Part shown: piece by piece, positions 36,061-44,595 of the stretch | Numbering within the stretch: position 1 is the stretch's first letter | Layout of the letters: each line of letters opens with the position of its first letter | Origin: Microbacterium sp. BR1 | Lineage (GTDB): Bacteria > Actinomycetota > Actinomycetes > Actinomycetales > Microbacteriaceae | Length of the DNA stretch: 64,000 nt | Assembly: GCF_002812725.1 (NCBI RefSeq) | Contig: NZ_NMUN01000006.1 | Span: 29,565 to 93,564 of the forward strand | Direction: 5' to 3' | Made by a program: the position numbers and the translations under genes | Notes under the pieces: model-generated | Seen by the model: only the letters and a program-made list of their open reading frames with translations | The model's database searches: none | Told to the model about the DNA's origin: nothing

Positions 36061-36401
36061 ACGCCCGCGACGAACTGGCCGCGAGTCTCGCGGCCGCTAG
36101 TCCCGGGCTAGCTGAACTCATTGCCCGGGATGCAGGACCTGGGCTCGATGAGTGCGATCGGTGCGGACGAGATGGAGAGTCCCACGACTGGGGCCACCCC
36201 TTCCTCCGCCCTGACGTCGCGGTCCCGGACAACACGGATATCGCTGAGCACCTCGACACCTGCGAGGGCTGCACCGAATGCGCTGAACGTGCCTGGTGTG
36301 AGTGGTGTCAGGCCGACACGATCCCGATTCGTGGCTGCTGTCACGAATGCAACCAGCCCGTTGGTAGATCGACGGCACCCGACCGTATGGGAGAGCACTG
36401 A
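36057..36401 (+). CDS. Cysteine-rich zinc-ribbon-like phage protein
   Basis: 114 residues. Cysteine pairs ECDRCG, CEGCTEC, CEWCQ and CCHECN suggest two or more zinc ribbons. No function known. ATG at 36057 overlaps the preceding stop. Confidence 0.7.
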   Translation: MNARDELAASLAAASPGLAELIARDAGPGLDECDRCGRDGESHDWGHPFLRPDVAVPDNTDIAEHLDTCEGCTECAERAWCEWCQADTIPIRGCCHECNQPVGRSTAPDRMGEH

Positions 36402-36712
36402 TGAGCAACACGCAGATTGTGAACGGGTTACACGCGATCGCGGACTTCATCGAGGACTACCCGATCGTCACCGACTCGCGGATGGTCCCAACCGCCCCGC
36501 TGCATTTGTCCGCGTTCGTGCAGACGAAACAACAGGTGCTCGACATCGCGGAGCTCGAGCTCGCTGAGGTTCACACGTCCGGTGGGTTCACGTTCATTCA
36601 GGTGGTGCGTGGGCTCGTCACGCTCGGGATCGCGCACATCGCTGAACCCCCGGCGCGCGAACTTGCACGTCCTGTGGATGTCACGGAGAGAATCGCGGAG
36701 GTCGAAGGATGA
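36401..36712 (+). CDS. Phage protein of unknown function
   Basis: 103 residues starting MSNTQIVNGLHAIADFIEDYP. Predicted mixed helix and sheet. The TGATG overlap before and ATGA overlap after place it in the recombination operon just upstream of the YqaJ exonuclease. Confidence 0.65.
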   Translation: MSNTQIVNGLHAIADFIEDYPIVTDSRMVPTAPLHLSAFVQTKQQVLDIAELELAEVHTSGGFTFIQVVRGLVTLGIAHIAEPPARELARPVDVTERIAEVEG

Positions 36713-37314
36713 TCACCGCCGACAGATTCCTAGCCGCTAAACACATCAGCGAATCCGAGTGGCTACGGGCCCGCCGATTCGGTGTTACGGCAACTGCTGT
36801 AGCCGAGGTGGCAGCGAAACAAGACCGTGCGAAAGCGATAGACGCATGGATGCACCCCGAACCTGTCGAGGTGAACGGGTACATGCAGTTCGGCACCGAT
36901 TCAGAAGCCGCCATGATGCAGTACGCGCACCAGTCGCACGGCATCTTGCCAGTCGATTGGGTGATCGCCGGGGCAAACCCACTACACCGCGCAACACCTG
37001 ACGGGCTTTCGCTTGACCACGCCCTCATCGGTGAGTGCAAGGCGCCCGGTGACCCGTGGGACGGCGCGGAGACGAACCAGAAGAAGATCCCGATCCGATA
37101 CCGCCGACAAGTGCAGTTCCAGCTGCACGTCACCGGAGCGGAACGGTGCCTCTTCTTGTGGAACCAGCGCGTCGTGGATGGCGGATGGTTCCGGCTCGCA
37201 TGGTTCGAGCCCCGCTCGGTGTGGATCGAACGCGACGAAGCAATGATTTCTGACCTTGCCCATGTGGCTGACCTGATGTTGGAGGTGCGTGATGAGTATC
37301 GAGAAGCTGCGTGA
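36709..37314 (+). CDS. YqaJ-type viral exonuclease
   Basis: 201 residues of the PD-(D/E)XK lambda-exonuclease-like family. The active-site series is visible as ATPDGL (Asp), LIGECKAPGD (E-x-K) and RRQVQFQLHVTG (Gln-rich helix). It would resect DNA 5' to 3' to make single strands for the annealing protein encoded next, whose ATG lies inside its last 23 bp. Confidence 0.85.
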   Translation: MITADRFLAAKHISESEWLRARRFGVTATAVAEVAAKQDRAKAIDAWMHPEPVEVNGYMQFGTDSEAAMMQYAHQSHGILPVDWVIAGANPLHRATPDGLSLDHALIGECKAPGDPWDGAETNQKKIPIRYRRQVQFQLHVTGAERCLFLWNQRVVDGGWFRLAWFEPRSVWIERDEAMISDLAHVADLMLEVRDEYREAA

Positions 37315-37323
37315 ACCCTTCGA

Positions 37324-37331
37324 GCAGACGG
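37324..37331. repeat. Target-site duplication, left copy
   Basis: GCAGACGG directly next to the left IS end; the identical right copy is at 38746-38753. Eight bases is the usual duplication size of the IS256 family. Confidence 0.88.
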
Positions 37332-38745
37332 GGTGGCGTCCGGCAAGGTGGTGTACGGATCGGGTGACCGTGTCGCTGCGGACGTAGCGACGGTCACCGC
37401 GTGATCCTTCGAGAGAACTCTTCACATCCATCTCGAAAGGACCCCGACGATGACCGTCTCACCCCACGATATCGACCCTGCCCGCTTCCTCGAAGACCAC
37501 CTCGCGCAGGCGTCTCCCGATCTGCTGCGGGAGATGCTCGGCACGTTCATCAACCAGCTGCTATCCGCGGACGCGGACCAGATCTGCGGCGCCGCTTACG
37601 GCACGATCAGCGACGACAGGGTGAACCGTCGCAACGGTTACCGCCACCGCGACTTCGACACCCGCGCCGGGACCATCGACGTGAAGATCCCCAAGCTCCG
37701 GCAGGGCACCTACTTCCCGGAGTGGCTGCTGGAACGCCGCCGCCGCGCGGAGGCCGCACTGACCACCGTGGTCGCGACCAGCTACCTCCTCGGCGTGTCC
37801 ACCCGTCGGATGGATGACCTGGTGAAGACCCTCGGGATCACCGGGCTGTCGAAGTCGCAGGTGTCGGAGATGGCGCGCGACCTTGACGAGCAGGTGACCG
37901 CGTTCCGCACCCGGCCGTTGGACGCCGGCCCGTACTCGTTCGTCGCCGCCGACGCGCTCACCATGAAGGTCCGCGAGGGCGGCCGGGTCGTGAAGGTCGC
38001 GGTGCTGGTCGCGACCGGCGTGAACGCCGACGGCTACCGCGAGATCCTCGGTCTGCAAGTCAACTCGACCGAAGACGGCGCCGGCTGGCTGACGTTCTGG
38101 CGCGACCTCGTCGCGAGAGGCCTGACCGGCGTGAAGCTCGTCACGTCCGACGCACACGCAGGTCTGGTCGCAGCGATCGGCGCGACCGTCGGCGGGTCCT
38201 GGCAGAGGTGCAGAACCCACTACGCGGCGAACCTGATGAGCGTGACCCCAAAGTCCTCGTGGCCATGGGTGAAGACCCTGCTGGGCACGGTTTTCGACCA
38301 GCCCGACGCGGAGTCCGTGCACGCCCAGTTCGACCGCGTCCTGGACGCGCTCGAGCACAAGCTCCCCAGGTCGTTCGAGCACCTCGAGGCCGCACGTGAG
38401 GAGATCCTCGCGTTCACCGCGTTCCCGAAGAGCATCTGGCGGCAGATCTGGTCCAACAATCCGAACGAACGCCTCAACCGGGAGATCCGCCGCCGCACCG
38501 ACGTCGTGGGCATCTTCCCGAACCGCGACGCGATCATCCGGCTCGTCGGCGCCGTCCTCGCCGAGCAACACGACGAGTGGGCCGAGCAACGCCGCTACCT
38601 CGGCCTCGACGCCCTCGCCGCCGCACGCCGCGTCGGCGAACCCACCACAGAGGAGGTGATCGAACCCGACCTTCGGGCCCTCACAGCCTGACCTCGACAC
38701 GAGGGATCACACGATCACCGATACACCACGTCCCAGGACTTGACC
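37332..38745 (+). mobile_element. IS256-family insertion sequence, complete
   Basis: 1414 bp with imperfect terminal inverted repeats (17 of the first 24 positions match, including GTCC and GTGGTGTA) and flanked by exact 8-bp target duplications GCAGACGG at 37324-37331 and 38746-38753. It carries one intact transposase. The intact ends and perfect duplication indicate a fairly recent insertion. Confidence 0.93.
37450..38691 (+). CDS. IS256-family transposase
   Basis: 413 residues, full length for the family. DDE residues are in YSFVAADALTMKV (Asp), LVTSDAHAGLV (Asp) and NPNERLNREIRRR (Glu). The C-terminal signature around RTDVVGIFPNRDAIIRL is typical. ATG with GAAAGGA upstream. GC and codon use are like the host, suggesting origin from a related actinobacterium. 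Confidence 0.96.
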   Translation: MTVSPHDIDPARFLEDHLAQASPDLLREMLGTFINQLLSADADQICGAAYGTISDDRVNRRNGYRHRDFDTRAGTIDVKIPKLRQGTYFPEWLLERRRRAEAALTTVVATSYLLGVSTRRMDDLVKTLGITGLSKSQVSEMARDLDEQVTAFRTRPLDAGPYSFVAADALTMKVREGGRVVKVAVLVATGVNADGYREILGLQVNSTEDGAGWLTFWRDLVARGLTGVKLVTSDAHAGLVAAIGATVGGSWQRCRTHYAANLMSVTPKSSWPWVKTLLGTVFDQPDAESVHAQFDRVLDALEHKLPRSFEHLEAAREEILAFTAFPKSIWRQIWSNNPNERLNREIRRRTDVVGIFPNRDAIIRLVGAVLAEQHDEWAEQRRYLGLDALAAARRVGEPTTEEVIEPDLRALTA

Positions 38746-39351
38746 GCAGACGGACATCGGTCTGTTGCCGAAGCAACTTTCGAAGGATGACAAGAACCGG
38801 CAAGCGTGCAAGCCGGGTTCATCAGTGTCGGCCGATGGGAAGTACTGCGGCGGGTATCACGCGCGAGCAATCCACCTCGACTATGTGGGCCATGCGGCGC
38901 TGACGAAGCGTCTCCTTGAGGCTGACCCGGAGTGGTCGTGGGAGCCGCTCGGGTTTGACGACAAGGGTCTGCCCGCGCTGGATGGCAACGGCGGGTTGTG
39001 GATTCGGCTCACCGTCTGCGGTGTGTCACGCCTCGGTTACGGCGACGCTCAGGGCAAGTCCGGCGGAAACGCCGTGAAAGAGGCGATCGGTGATGCTCTC
39101 CGCAACGCCGGGATGAGATTTGGTGCCGCACTCGACCTGTGGCACAAGGGTGATCTATCCGAGTTCTCTGACGCGCAGGGGAAGCCTGATGCGCCCGCCG
39201 ATGCGGGGCCGCAACCGCCCGAGGGCTGGCAGGACTTCCTGCAAGGCATCGCGTCCGTGCAGGGCTTGCAGGAGTACTACGACGAGACCGCGCACGAGTG
39301 GTTCACGCCTGAGGTTCAGGCGGCGTTCACGGCCCGAAAGTTGGAACTCTC

Positions 39352-39705
39352 ATGAGCGAGCCACTCAACCCTGTGCAGATCGAGGCCGCGATCCGTGAAG
39401 CGTCGCAACGCATCGCAAAAGGTGTGTCCGTGGTCTCCGAACGGTACCGAGCATTCCTGCAAGCCGAACACACCTTGGATGTCGCTTTCGCACGGGCCTA
39501 CATGGCGTTCGGTGGTCCCGCACACGAGAAGCGGTACGCGGCCGAGTTGGAGACGATCGCGCAGCGTGAGGCTCGGGATGATGCGGATGCTGCTCACCGG
39601 TATGCGGAGAAGCAGTGGCGGGCGTTGTCGTCCGAGTTGGACGCGCTGAGGAGTATTGGGGCGTCCGTTCGTCAGGCGTACGCGGCTGGCGGTGGTGCAT
39701 CGTGA
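39352..39705 (+). CDS. Phage protein, helical
   Basis: 117 residues starting MSEPLNPVQIEAAIREASQ, with long charged helices (AHEKRYAAELETIAQREARD) that look like coiled coil. ATGA overlap with the annealing gene, GTGA overlap with the nuclease gene. Confidence 0.7.
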   Translation: MSEPLNPVQIEAAIREASQRIAKGVSVVSERYRAFLQAEHTLDVAFARAYMAFGGPAHEKRYAAELETIAQREARDDADAAHRYAEKQWRALSSELDALRSIGASVRQAYAAGGGAS

Positions 39706-40094
39706 CCCGTTCGCGTCGTACCGCCCGTGAGGCGGGCACGAAGTTTGAGCGTCTCATAGCGGACTGGTTGAAGGTGCGTCTCAACAACGACAACATCGAC
39801 CGCCGAACCCGTAACGGGCGTCTGGATCGGGGCGATATCGGTCAGGTTCGTGCCGCGCTCGGTGGCCGGATCGTCCTGGAGTTGAAGGACTCCGCCCGCC
39901 ACGACCTGTCCGGATGGTTGGAGGAGGCGGAGCTCGAGGCTGCGAATGATGACGCGCTGGTTGGGGTGGTGGTGTTCAAGAAACGCGGCACCACGGACCC
40001 GGCCGCTCAATATGTCCTGATGTCAACGGAGTCTCTTGCCCGCTTGTTGACGGGTGGGGCGCCGGATGACGACGAATGGGGGACCGACGCATGA
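39702..40094 (+). CDS. Holliday-junction-resolvase-like nuclease
   Basis: 130 residues. KFERLIADWLKVRL, the RLDRGDI aspartate and the IVLELKDSARHD E-x-K box give a PD-(D/E)XK core like that of archaeal-type Hjc or phage resolvases. Its place next to YqaJ and the annealing protein fits a recombination role. GTG at 39702 overlaps the stop before it. Confidence 0.72.
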   Translation: MTRSRRTAREAGTKFERLIADWLKVRLNNDNIDRRTRNGRLDRGDIGQVRAALGGRIVLELKDSARHDLSGWLEEAELEAANDDALVGVVVFKKRGTTDPAAQYVLMSTESLARLLTGGAPDDDEWGTDA

Positions 40095-40315
40095 CGAACT
40101 ACCCGGATCACCCCGGCGGCATCATCGTCTGCGATGTGGACGGATGTGAACGCAAGCGACGTAATCACTGCTCGCCCGAGGAGCGTGAAAAGTGGCACGC
40201 GGAAACGATGGGCCAGTTCGTGCGCGACTTATGCCCGGTCCACAACCCGGTTTTTGACCCCGAGATGGAGCCCCTTCGTGATCGTCATTACTTCTTTGGC
40301 GGGAGCCTGTCGTGA
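40091..40315 (+). CDS. Small Cys-containing phage protein
   Basis: 74 residues, MTNYPDHPGGIIVCDVDGCERKRRNHC then CPVHNP; four Cys/His positions suggest a zinc finger. ATGA-coupled to the nuclease gene. Confidence 0.65.
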   Translation: MTNYPDHPGGIIVCDVDGCERKRRNHCSPEEREKWHAETMGQFVRDLCPVHNPVFDPEMEPLRDRHYFFGGSLS

Positions 40316-40358
40316 TCCCGACGATGCGCCATTCGACCGAACCGTAGCCCCTTGAACC

Positions 40359-40390
40359 GGGGGTGGTCTTGCGCCAACAAGACCACCCCC
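40359..40390 (+). terminator. Strong 13-bp hairpin
   Basis: GGGGGTGGTCTTG and CAAGACCACCCCC pair perfectly around a 6-nt loop CGCCAA, 44 bp after one coupled gene block and 38 bp before the next. No T-run; probable (partial) terminator. Confidence 0.7.
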
Positions 40391-40427
40391 ACCCATCAAA
40401 CATCCCGAACCCCTGTGAAGGAACGAA

Positions 40428-40703
40428 ATGCCCACCAAGTTTGACGTACCCGGGTTGCCGGATGGAACGGTGATTGTTCCGCAACCGGCAACATGCCCGG
40501 AACTCGCCGACGTGTACAACGCCCCGTCGTGTGCGTTCCCCCACGACCTGACCTACATCCCCATGGACATCCTGCCTGAGACGGGCGGGGAACTCTGGTG
40601 GTGGCTCGCCGCAATCGGTGTCCTGCTGATCCTCGGTGGGGTCATCGCCGTGGGGCTCCCCGCTGGTGTCGCCAAAGCACGCAGACGAGCAGAGAAGCCA
40701 TGA
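40428..40703 (+). CDS. Small LPETG-motif membrane protein
   Basis: 91 residues. Residues 1-48 are hydrophilic, without an N-terminal signal sequence. LPETG (about 50-54) follows, then a hydrophobic helix (LWWWLAAIGVLLILGGVIAV) and a basic tail (AKARRRAEKP), which is exactly the layout of a sortase sorting signal. The lack of a signal peptide means export would rely on the C-terminal helix, so the motif may be a functional mimic or chance. GAAGGAACGAA precedes the ATG. Confidence 0.75.
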   Translation: MPTKFDVPGLPDGTVIVPQPATCPELADVYNAPSCAFPHDLTYIPMDILPETGGELWWWLAAIGVLLILGGVIAVGLPAGVAKARRRAEKP

Positions 40704-40852
40704 GCCCCGAGACAACGCAGACCGGCATCCCGATCATCGACTGCGACAAGTGCGGCAACCGACACCCGCAGAACCGTGCACACTGCATCCTCTGCGGTAC
40801 GGCGTCACTATTCATCGACGGTATGGGTTTCTGCATCGGATGTGCAGCATGA
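40700..40852 (+). CDS. 50-residue zinc-ribbon protein
   Basis: IIDCDKCGNRHPQNRAHCILCG plus FCIGC: two CxxC knuckles and a third pair. ATGA overlaps at both ends. Unknown role. Confidence 0.65.
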   Translation: MSPETTQTGIPIIDCDKCGNRHPQNRAHCILCGTASLFIDGMGFCIGCAA

Positions 40853-40911
40853 CCGCGGAGTGGGATAACCGGTTCCCGTTGGAACGCCTCACCGAATGGC
40901 GCGCATCATGA
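40849..40911 (+). CDS. Possible 20-residue peptide
   Basis: ATG to TGA, MTAEWDNRFPLERLTEWRAS, with ATGA overlaps to both neighbours. It may only serve to couple translation into the methyltransferase gene. Confidence 0.35.
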   Translation: MTAEWDNRFPLERLTEWRAS

Positions 40912-42200
40912 CGCCCCGCATCGTCGCGGTCGACGGGTTCTCGGGTGCTGGCGGTTGGTCGCTCGCGTGCCGTCGGCTCAACATCCTCGAGTACGGCAAC
41001 GAGATCATGCCCGCTGCGATCCGCACGCGCTCGGCGAACGGATTCCGGACGATCTACCGGGATGCGTGGTCGGGGTTGTTCAGCCCGTGGATGGTGCCGC
41101 CTCACGACCTCAAGATCGATTCGCCGCCGTGCCAGACGTTCAGCATGGCCGGGAACGGCGAGGGGCGCGATGCACTCGGCGATGTGTTGCAGGCGATCGA
41201 CGATCGCCGATTCACCGACCCCGCCCGACTGTTCGAGCTCACGAAGATGCTGGACCCGCGGACGGCGCTGGTTCTCACCCCGCTCGCGTCGGTGTGGGCG
41301 CATCGTCCCCGGTTGGTGGCGCTCGAGCAGGTTCCCGAGGTGTTGCCGGTGTGGCATGCGATCGGCGCGGTCCTTCGCACGCTCGGCTACTCGGTGTGGA
41401 CGGGCATCCTGTCGGCCGAGATGTACGGCGTCCCGCAGACACGGAAGCGGGCGATCCTCATGGCGCGCCTCGACGGCAAGGTGACCCCGCCCACCCCGAC
41501 GCATTCCCGGTTCTACTCGACCAACCCAACACGGTTGGACCCGGGCGTTCAGAAGTGGGTATCGATGGCCGAAGCGCTCGGATGGGGCATGACCGCACGT
41601 CCTTCACTGACCGTCACGAGCGGCGGCGCTGCGACCGGCGGCTACGAACCTTTCCCCACGAACGCCCGCGAGACGATGCTCAAGGCGCAGCGCCGCGGCG
41701 ACTGGATCGTGAACGGTACTCAGGCAAACGCCGCGGTCCGGTCAGTCGACGAGCCCGCCCCGACAGTGCATTTCGGGGAGCACCTCAACGACGTGCGGTG
41801 GTTGATCGGAAACAACGATTCGCAACTCTCCGGGGGGCGCAAGAAGCGACAGTCGCGGCGGTCGGATTCCCCGGCGCAGACCGTCACCGGTCAGGCGCGG
41901 AACTGGAAGTGGGCGGATCAGCCCGCAACGACGGTAGCTGGCAAAGGCGAGATCACCGCGCGTGAACATCACGGCCACGGTGAGCAGTCCGGCACCGCCT
42001 TGAAACTCACGGTCGATGAGGCTGCCACGTTGCAGTCGTTCCCGTCCGATTTTGTCTGGCGGGGCTCGAAGACGAAGCAGTTCTTGCAGATCGGGAACGC
42101 CGTGCCGCCGTTGATGGCGCAGGCGATCCTCGGCGCGCTGTTGGCGGCGCCCGGTGAGCGTGACGCGTGGGATCTCGTATTCGCGGAGGTGGCGGGATGA
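40908..42200 (+). CDS. DNA (cytosine-5) methyltransferase
   Basis: 430 residues. Motif I DGFSGAGGWSLA, motif IV with the catalytic cysteine SPPCQTFSMAG, motif VI-like ALEQVPEV, motif VIII QTRKRAILMA and motif X QIGNAVPPLMAQAIL are all in order. The region between VIII and IX is long (about 150 residues) and should hold the target recognition domain. Likely protects phage DNA from host restriction. ATG at 40908 overlaps the stop before it. Confidence 0.9.
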   Translation: MTPRIVAVDGFSGAGGWSLACRRLNILEYGNEIMPAAIRTRSANGFRTIYRDAWSGLFSPWMVPPHDLKIDSPPCQTFSMAGNGEGRDALGDVLQAIDDRRFTDPARLFELTKMLDPRTALVLTPLASVWAHRPRLVALEQVPEVLPVWHAIGAVLRTLGYSVWTGILSAEMYGVPQTRKRAILMARLDGKVTPPTPTHSRFYSTNPTRLDPGVQKWVSMAEALGWGMTARPSLTVTSGGAATGGYEPFPTNARETMLKAQRRGDWIVNGTQANAAVRSVDEPAPTVHFGEHLNDVRWLIGNNDSQLSGGRKKRQSRRSDSPAQTVTGQARNWKWADQPATTVAGKGEITAREHHGHGEQSGTALKLTVDEAATLQSFPSDFVWRGSKTKQFLQIGNAVPPLMAQAILGALLAAPGERDAWDLVFAEVAG

Positions 42201-42610
42201 GCGCCCCGACGATTCAGGTTCGCCGTTCTGTCTACGAGCGCGACGGGAAACAGTGTGTCTCGTGTCGCGACGTGGATGGTTTGACGTATCAGCACCGTGC
42301 ATCGACAGGTATGGGCGGGTCGAAGAGTCAACCCACGGTCGTCGGCGGACTCACCCTCTGCTTGCTGTGCAACCAGTCCTGCGAGGCCGAAAACCAGACC
42401 CGTGCGATCGTCTGGGGTCACAAGATCCGACGCTGGCAGAACCCCTCCAACGTGCCCGTCTTCTACCCCCACGAACACGCCTGGTACCGGTTCGAAGGCA
42501 CCCGCCGCATCCGTATCACGTCGGAGCTTGCGGTGGAGATGATGTGCGCCGCTCACGGGGACACGTGGATGCAGCTATGGGCCGCAGAGATGTTGGGAGA
42601 CCTGATATGA
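42197..42610 (+). CDS. HNH-like nuclease between two methyltransferases
   Basis: 137 residues. SVYERDGKQCVSCRDVDGLTYQHR and TLCLLCNQSCE give the CxxC...H...CxxC frame of HNH endonucleases, although the final H/N helix is not classic. ATGA overlaps on both sides. Confidence 0.7.
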   Translation: MSAPTIQVRRSVYERDGKQCVSCRDVDGLTYQHRASTGMGGSKSQPTVVGGLTLCLLCNQSCEAENQTRAIVWGHKIRRWQNPSNVPVFYPHEHAWYRFEGTRRIRITSELAVEMMCAAHGDTWMQLWAAEMLGDLI

Positions 42611-43929
42611 CTCTCCACTACGAGGACGCAGGCCTGCGGCTCTGGCACGGGATGAACATGGAGATCCTGCCGACGTTCGCCGACGGAACGTTCGACTCGA
42701 TCGTGACGGACCCGCCGTACGAGCTCGGGTTCATGGGCAAGGGGTGGGACTCATCCGGCATTGCGTACGACGTAGACGTGTGGCAGGAGTGCCTGCGCGT
42801 GCTGAAACCGGGCGGGCACCTGCTCGCGTTCGGAGGTTCACGCACCTGGCACCGTATGGCCGTCGCGATCGAGGACGCCGGGTTTGAGATGCGCGACTCA
42901 ATCGCATGGCTTTACGGCTCAGGATTCCCGAAGTCGATGGATGTCTCGAAAGCAATCGACAAGGCCGCCGGTGCCGAGCGAGAAGTAGTCGGGAAACGCA
43001 ACCGCATCCTGAACCGCGAACCCTCCGACAAGTGGGTGAAGTCGAACGAGGAAAGCCGGATTGACCGCGGCGAGTCAGGTCTGACCGCCGGCTCCGGTGT
43101 CTGGTCGGACGTAACGTGCCCCGCGACTGAGGAAGCGCGGCAGTGGGAGGGCTGGGGCACCGCGCTGAAGCCAGCCTTCGAGCCCATCGTCGTCGCGCGA
43201 AAGCCCTTCCGTGGGACCGTCGCAGCGAACGTGCTCGTGTACGGCACGGGCGCCCTGAACATCGACGCGACCCGGATTGCTACGGACGACAAGCTCGGTG
43301 GCGGAGCGGAGTCTGGCGCGGGTCTGGCGACGAAGTCCGACGGCTGGGATCGGCCCTGGATGAAGGACGCCGACGAAGTCGCTGCTCACGCCGAGCGTGT
43401 TCGGGCGAACGTTGCGAAGGCAGAATCCCTCGGGCGATGGCCGACGAACGTAGTTCTGGACGATTCGCAGGCTGACGCGCTCGACGAGCAGACCGGCGTC
43501 CTGACGAGCGGGAAGCTCGCGGCGCACCACGCGCGAGCACCGAAGGACGCGGGCATCCTCGGTTCACACGGGGCAGCCGAGGGTGAGCGCGGATACGGCG
43601 ACAGCGGCGGTGCATCGAGGTTCTTCCCGACGTTCCGTTACGAGGCGAAGGCGCCGACGAGCGAGCGCCCGAATGTCGAGGGCACTGTCCATGCGACGGT
43701 GAAGCCGCTCGCGTTGATGCGCTGGCTGGTCCGACTGGTCACCCGACCGGGAGGCCGGGTACTCGATTTGTACGCGGGGTCCGGGACGACGGGTGAAGCG
43801 GCGTTGCTCGAGGGCATGGAGTGCGACCTGATCGAGGCGGAGGCGGATCACCTGCCGTTGATCCTCGCTCGGATCAGGAAGCCTTTGCAGCCGTCGATGT
43901 TCGGTGACTGGGACGGGGACGCAGCATGA
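42607..43929 (+). CDS. Site-specific DNA methyltransferase (N6-adenine/N4-cytosine)
   Basis: 440 residues. The catalytic DPPY appears early (IVTDPPYELGF, about 36-46) and the SAM-binding motif late (VLDLYAGSGTTGEAALLEG, about 390-408), the order of the beta class. The middle insert is large and probably holds target recognition. With the C5 methyltransferase it gives the prophage two kinds of base modification. No matching restriction subunit is evident. Confidence 0.9.
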   Translation: MTLHYEDAGLRLWHGMNMEILPTFADGTFDSIVTDPPYELGFMGKGWDSSGIAYDVDVWQECLRVLKPGGHLLAFGGSRTWHRMAVAIEDAGFEMRDSIAWLYGSGFPKSMDVSKAIDKAAGAEREVVGKRNRILNREPSDKWVKSNEESRIDRGESGLTAGSGVWSDVTCPATEEARQWEGWGTALKPAFEPIVVARKPFRGTVAANVLVYGTGALNIDATRIATDDKLGGGAESGAGLATKSDGWDRPWMKDADEVAAHAERVRANVAKAESLGRWPTNVVLDDSQADALDEQTGVLTSGKLAAHHARAPKDAGILGSHGAAEGERGYGDSGGASRFFPTFRYEAKAPTSERPNVEGTVHATVKPLALMRWLVRLVTRPGGRVLDLYAGSGTTGEAALLEGMECDLIEAEADHLPLILARIRKPLQPSMFGDWDGDAA

Positions 43930-44060
43930 TCGCTACGCCTCCCACTGTCGCTCACGAACCCACACCGGGCCGATGCAAGCGGGCATGCTGCTGGACTCCG
44001 CTGGGTCACTCTGGCGCCGCTTCGGGCTGCACATGCCACCCGAAGGGGGACGAGTCATGA
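43926..44060 (+). CDS. 44-residue cysteine-rich peptide
   Basis: RCKRACCWTPLGHSGAASGC followed by TCH: five cysteines plus histidines. ATGA overlaps with both neighbours. Possibly a small zinc finger; unknown. Confidence 0.5.
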   Translation: MIATPPTVAHEPTPGRCKRACCWTPLGHSGAASGCTCHPKGDES

Positions 44061-44455
44061 AGTCCCGAGTGAAGACGATGCCGAAGGGTCTTGTCCGTGA
44101 CGTCATCGAACGCGACGGCGGCTTCTGCCTGCTCGTGCTCCCCGGATGCATGGGCGAAGCATCCACCGCAGACCACCGTGCTGACCGAGGCCACGGCGGC
44201 TCCCTGGTCCTGAACCACGGTGCCGCACTGATCGCCGCATGCGGGCTCTGCAACGGACGCAAGACCCACCTGCATCCCCTCGAGCGAACCCCCCTGATCC
44301 GACGCGGACTGATCGTCGCGAAGGACTCCACCAACGAGAAAACCCTCGCCCGATGCAAGGAAACCCCAATCGAAACGGTCGAGGGCGAACGGTTCTACCT
44401 GATCTCCGCAAATGAACGCACGCGCGTCGAAGACATGATGCGAGGAGACCGCTGA
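44057..44455 (+). CDS. HNH-family endonuclease-like protein
   Basis: 132 residues. RDVIERDGGFCLLVLPGC, TADHRADRGHGG and ALIAACGLCNGRK form a recognisable HNH core (His-His-Asn with flanking CxxC). The stop overlaps the next start. Confidence 0.75.
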   Translation: MKSRVKTMPKGLVRDVIERDGGFCLLVLPGCMGEASTADHRADRGHGGSLVLNHGAALIAACGLCNGRKTHLHPLERTPLIRRGLIVAKDSTNEKTLARCKETPIETVEGERFYLISANERTRVEDMMRGDR

Positions 44456-44595
44456 TGGCCGACAACAACGCCCTGGCCGCATGGCTCCGTGCCCGCGCCG
44501 AGAAGGTGAAGCCACCGATCGCGAAAGCCATCTACGAGGGGTTGCGGATGCGTGTCGAACGCGGCGACTTCGACGAACCGGAGGCCGAATCGTGA
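44455..44595 (+). CDS. 46-residue phage protein
   Basis: MADNNALAAWLRARAEKVKP then IAKAIYEGLRMRVERGDFDE: one or two amphipathic helices. Overlaps the previous stop by one base and the next GTG by four. Confidence 0.55.
   Translation: MADNNALAAWLRARAEKVKPPIAKAIYEGLRMRVERGDFDEPEAES

Larger units (their letters stand above)
37292..39355 (+). pseudogene. Rad52-like ssDNA-annealing protein gene, split by IS256 element
   Basis: The 5' piece (37292-37331) starts with ATG after GGAGG and reads MSIEKLREPFEQT. Removing the insertion and one copy of the 8-bp duplication restores one frame into the 3' piece (38754-39355): DIGLLPKQL, then CGGYHARAIHLDYVGHAALT and the Rad52-fold signature GDALRNAGMRFGAALDLWHKG. 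The reconstructed protein has about 214 residues. It should pair with the YqaJ exonuclease in phage recombination. A TTG/ATG restart in the 3' piece might still give a truncated product. Confidence 0.9.

Noticed and set aside
40312..40347. 11-codon GTG reading frame after the Cys-containing protein gene
   Set aside because: Too short, no ribosome site and no sequence feature; the GTGA overlap alone is not enough.
42154..42606. In-frame upstream extension of the beta-class methyltransferase
   Set aside because: It overlaps the HNH gene fully and has no family similarity; the ATG at 42607 with ATGA coupling is the natural start.
42197..44455. A classical restriction-modification system
   Set aside because: No restriction subunit is recognisable and HNH proteins of this size are common as free-standing phage genes. 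Kept only as a possible module.
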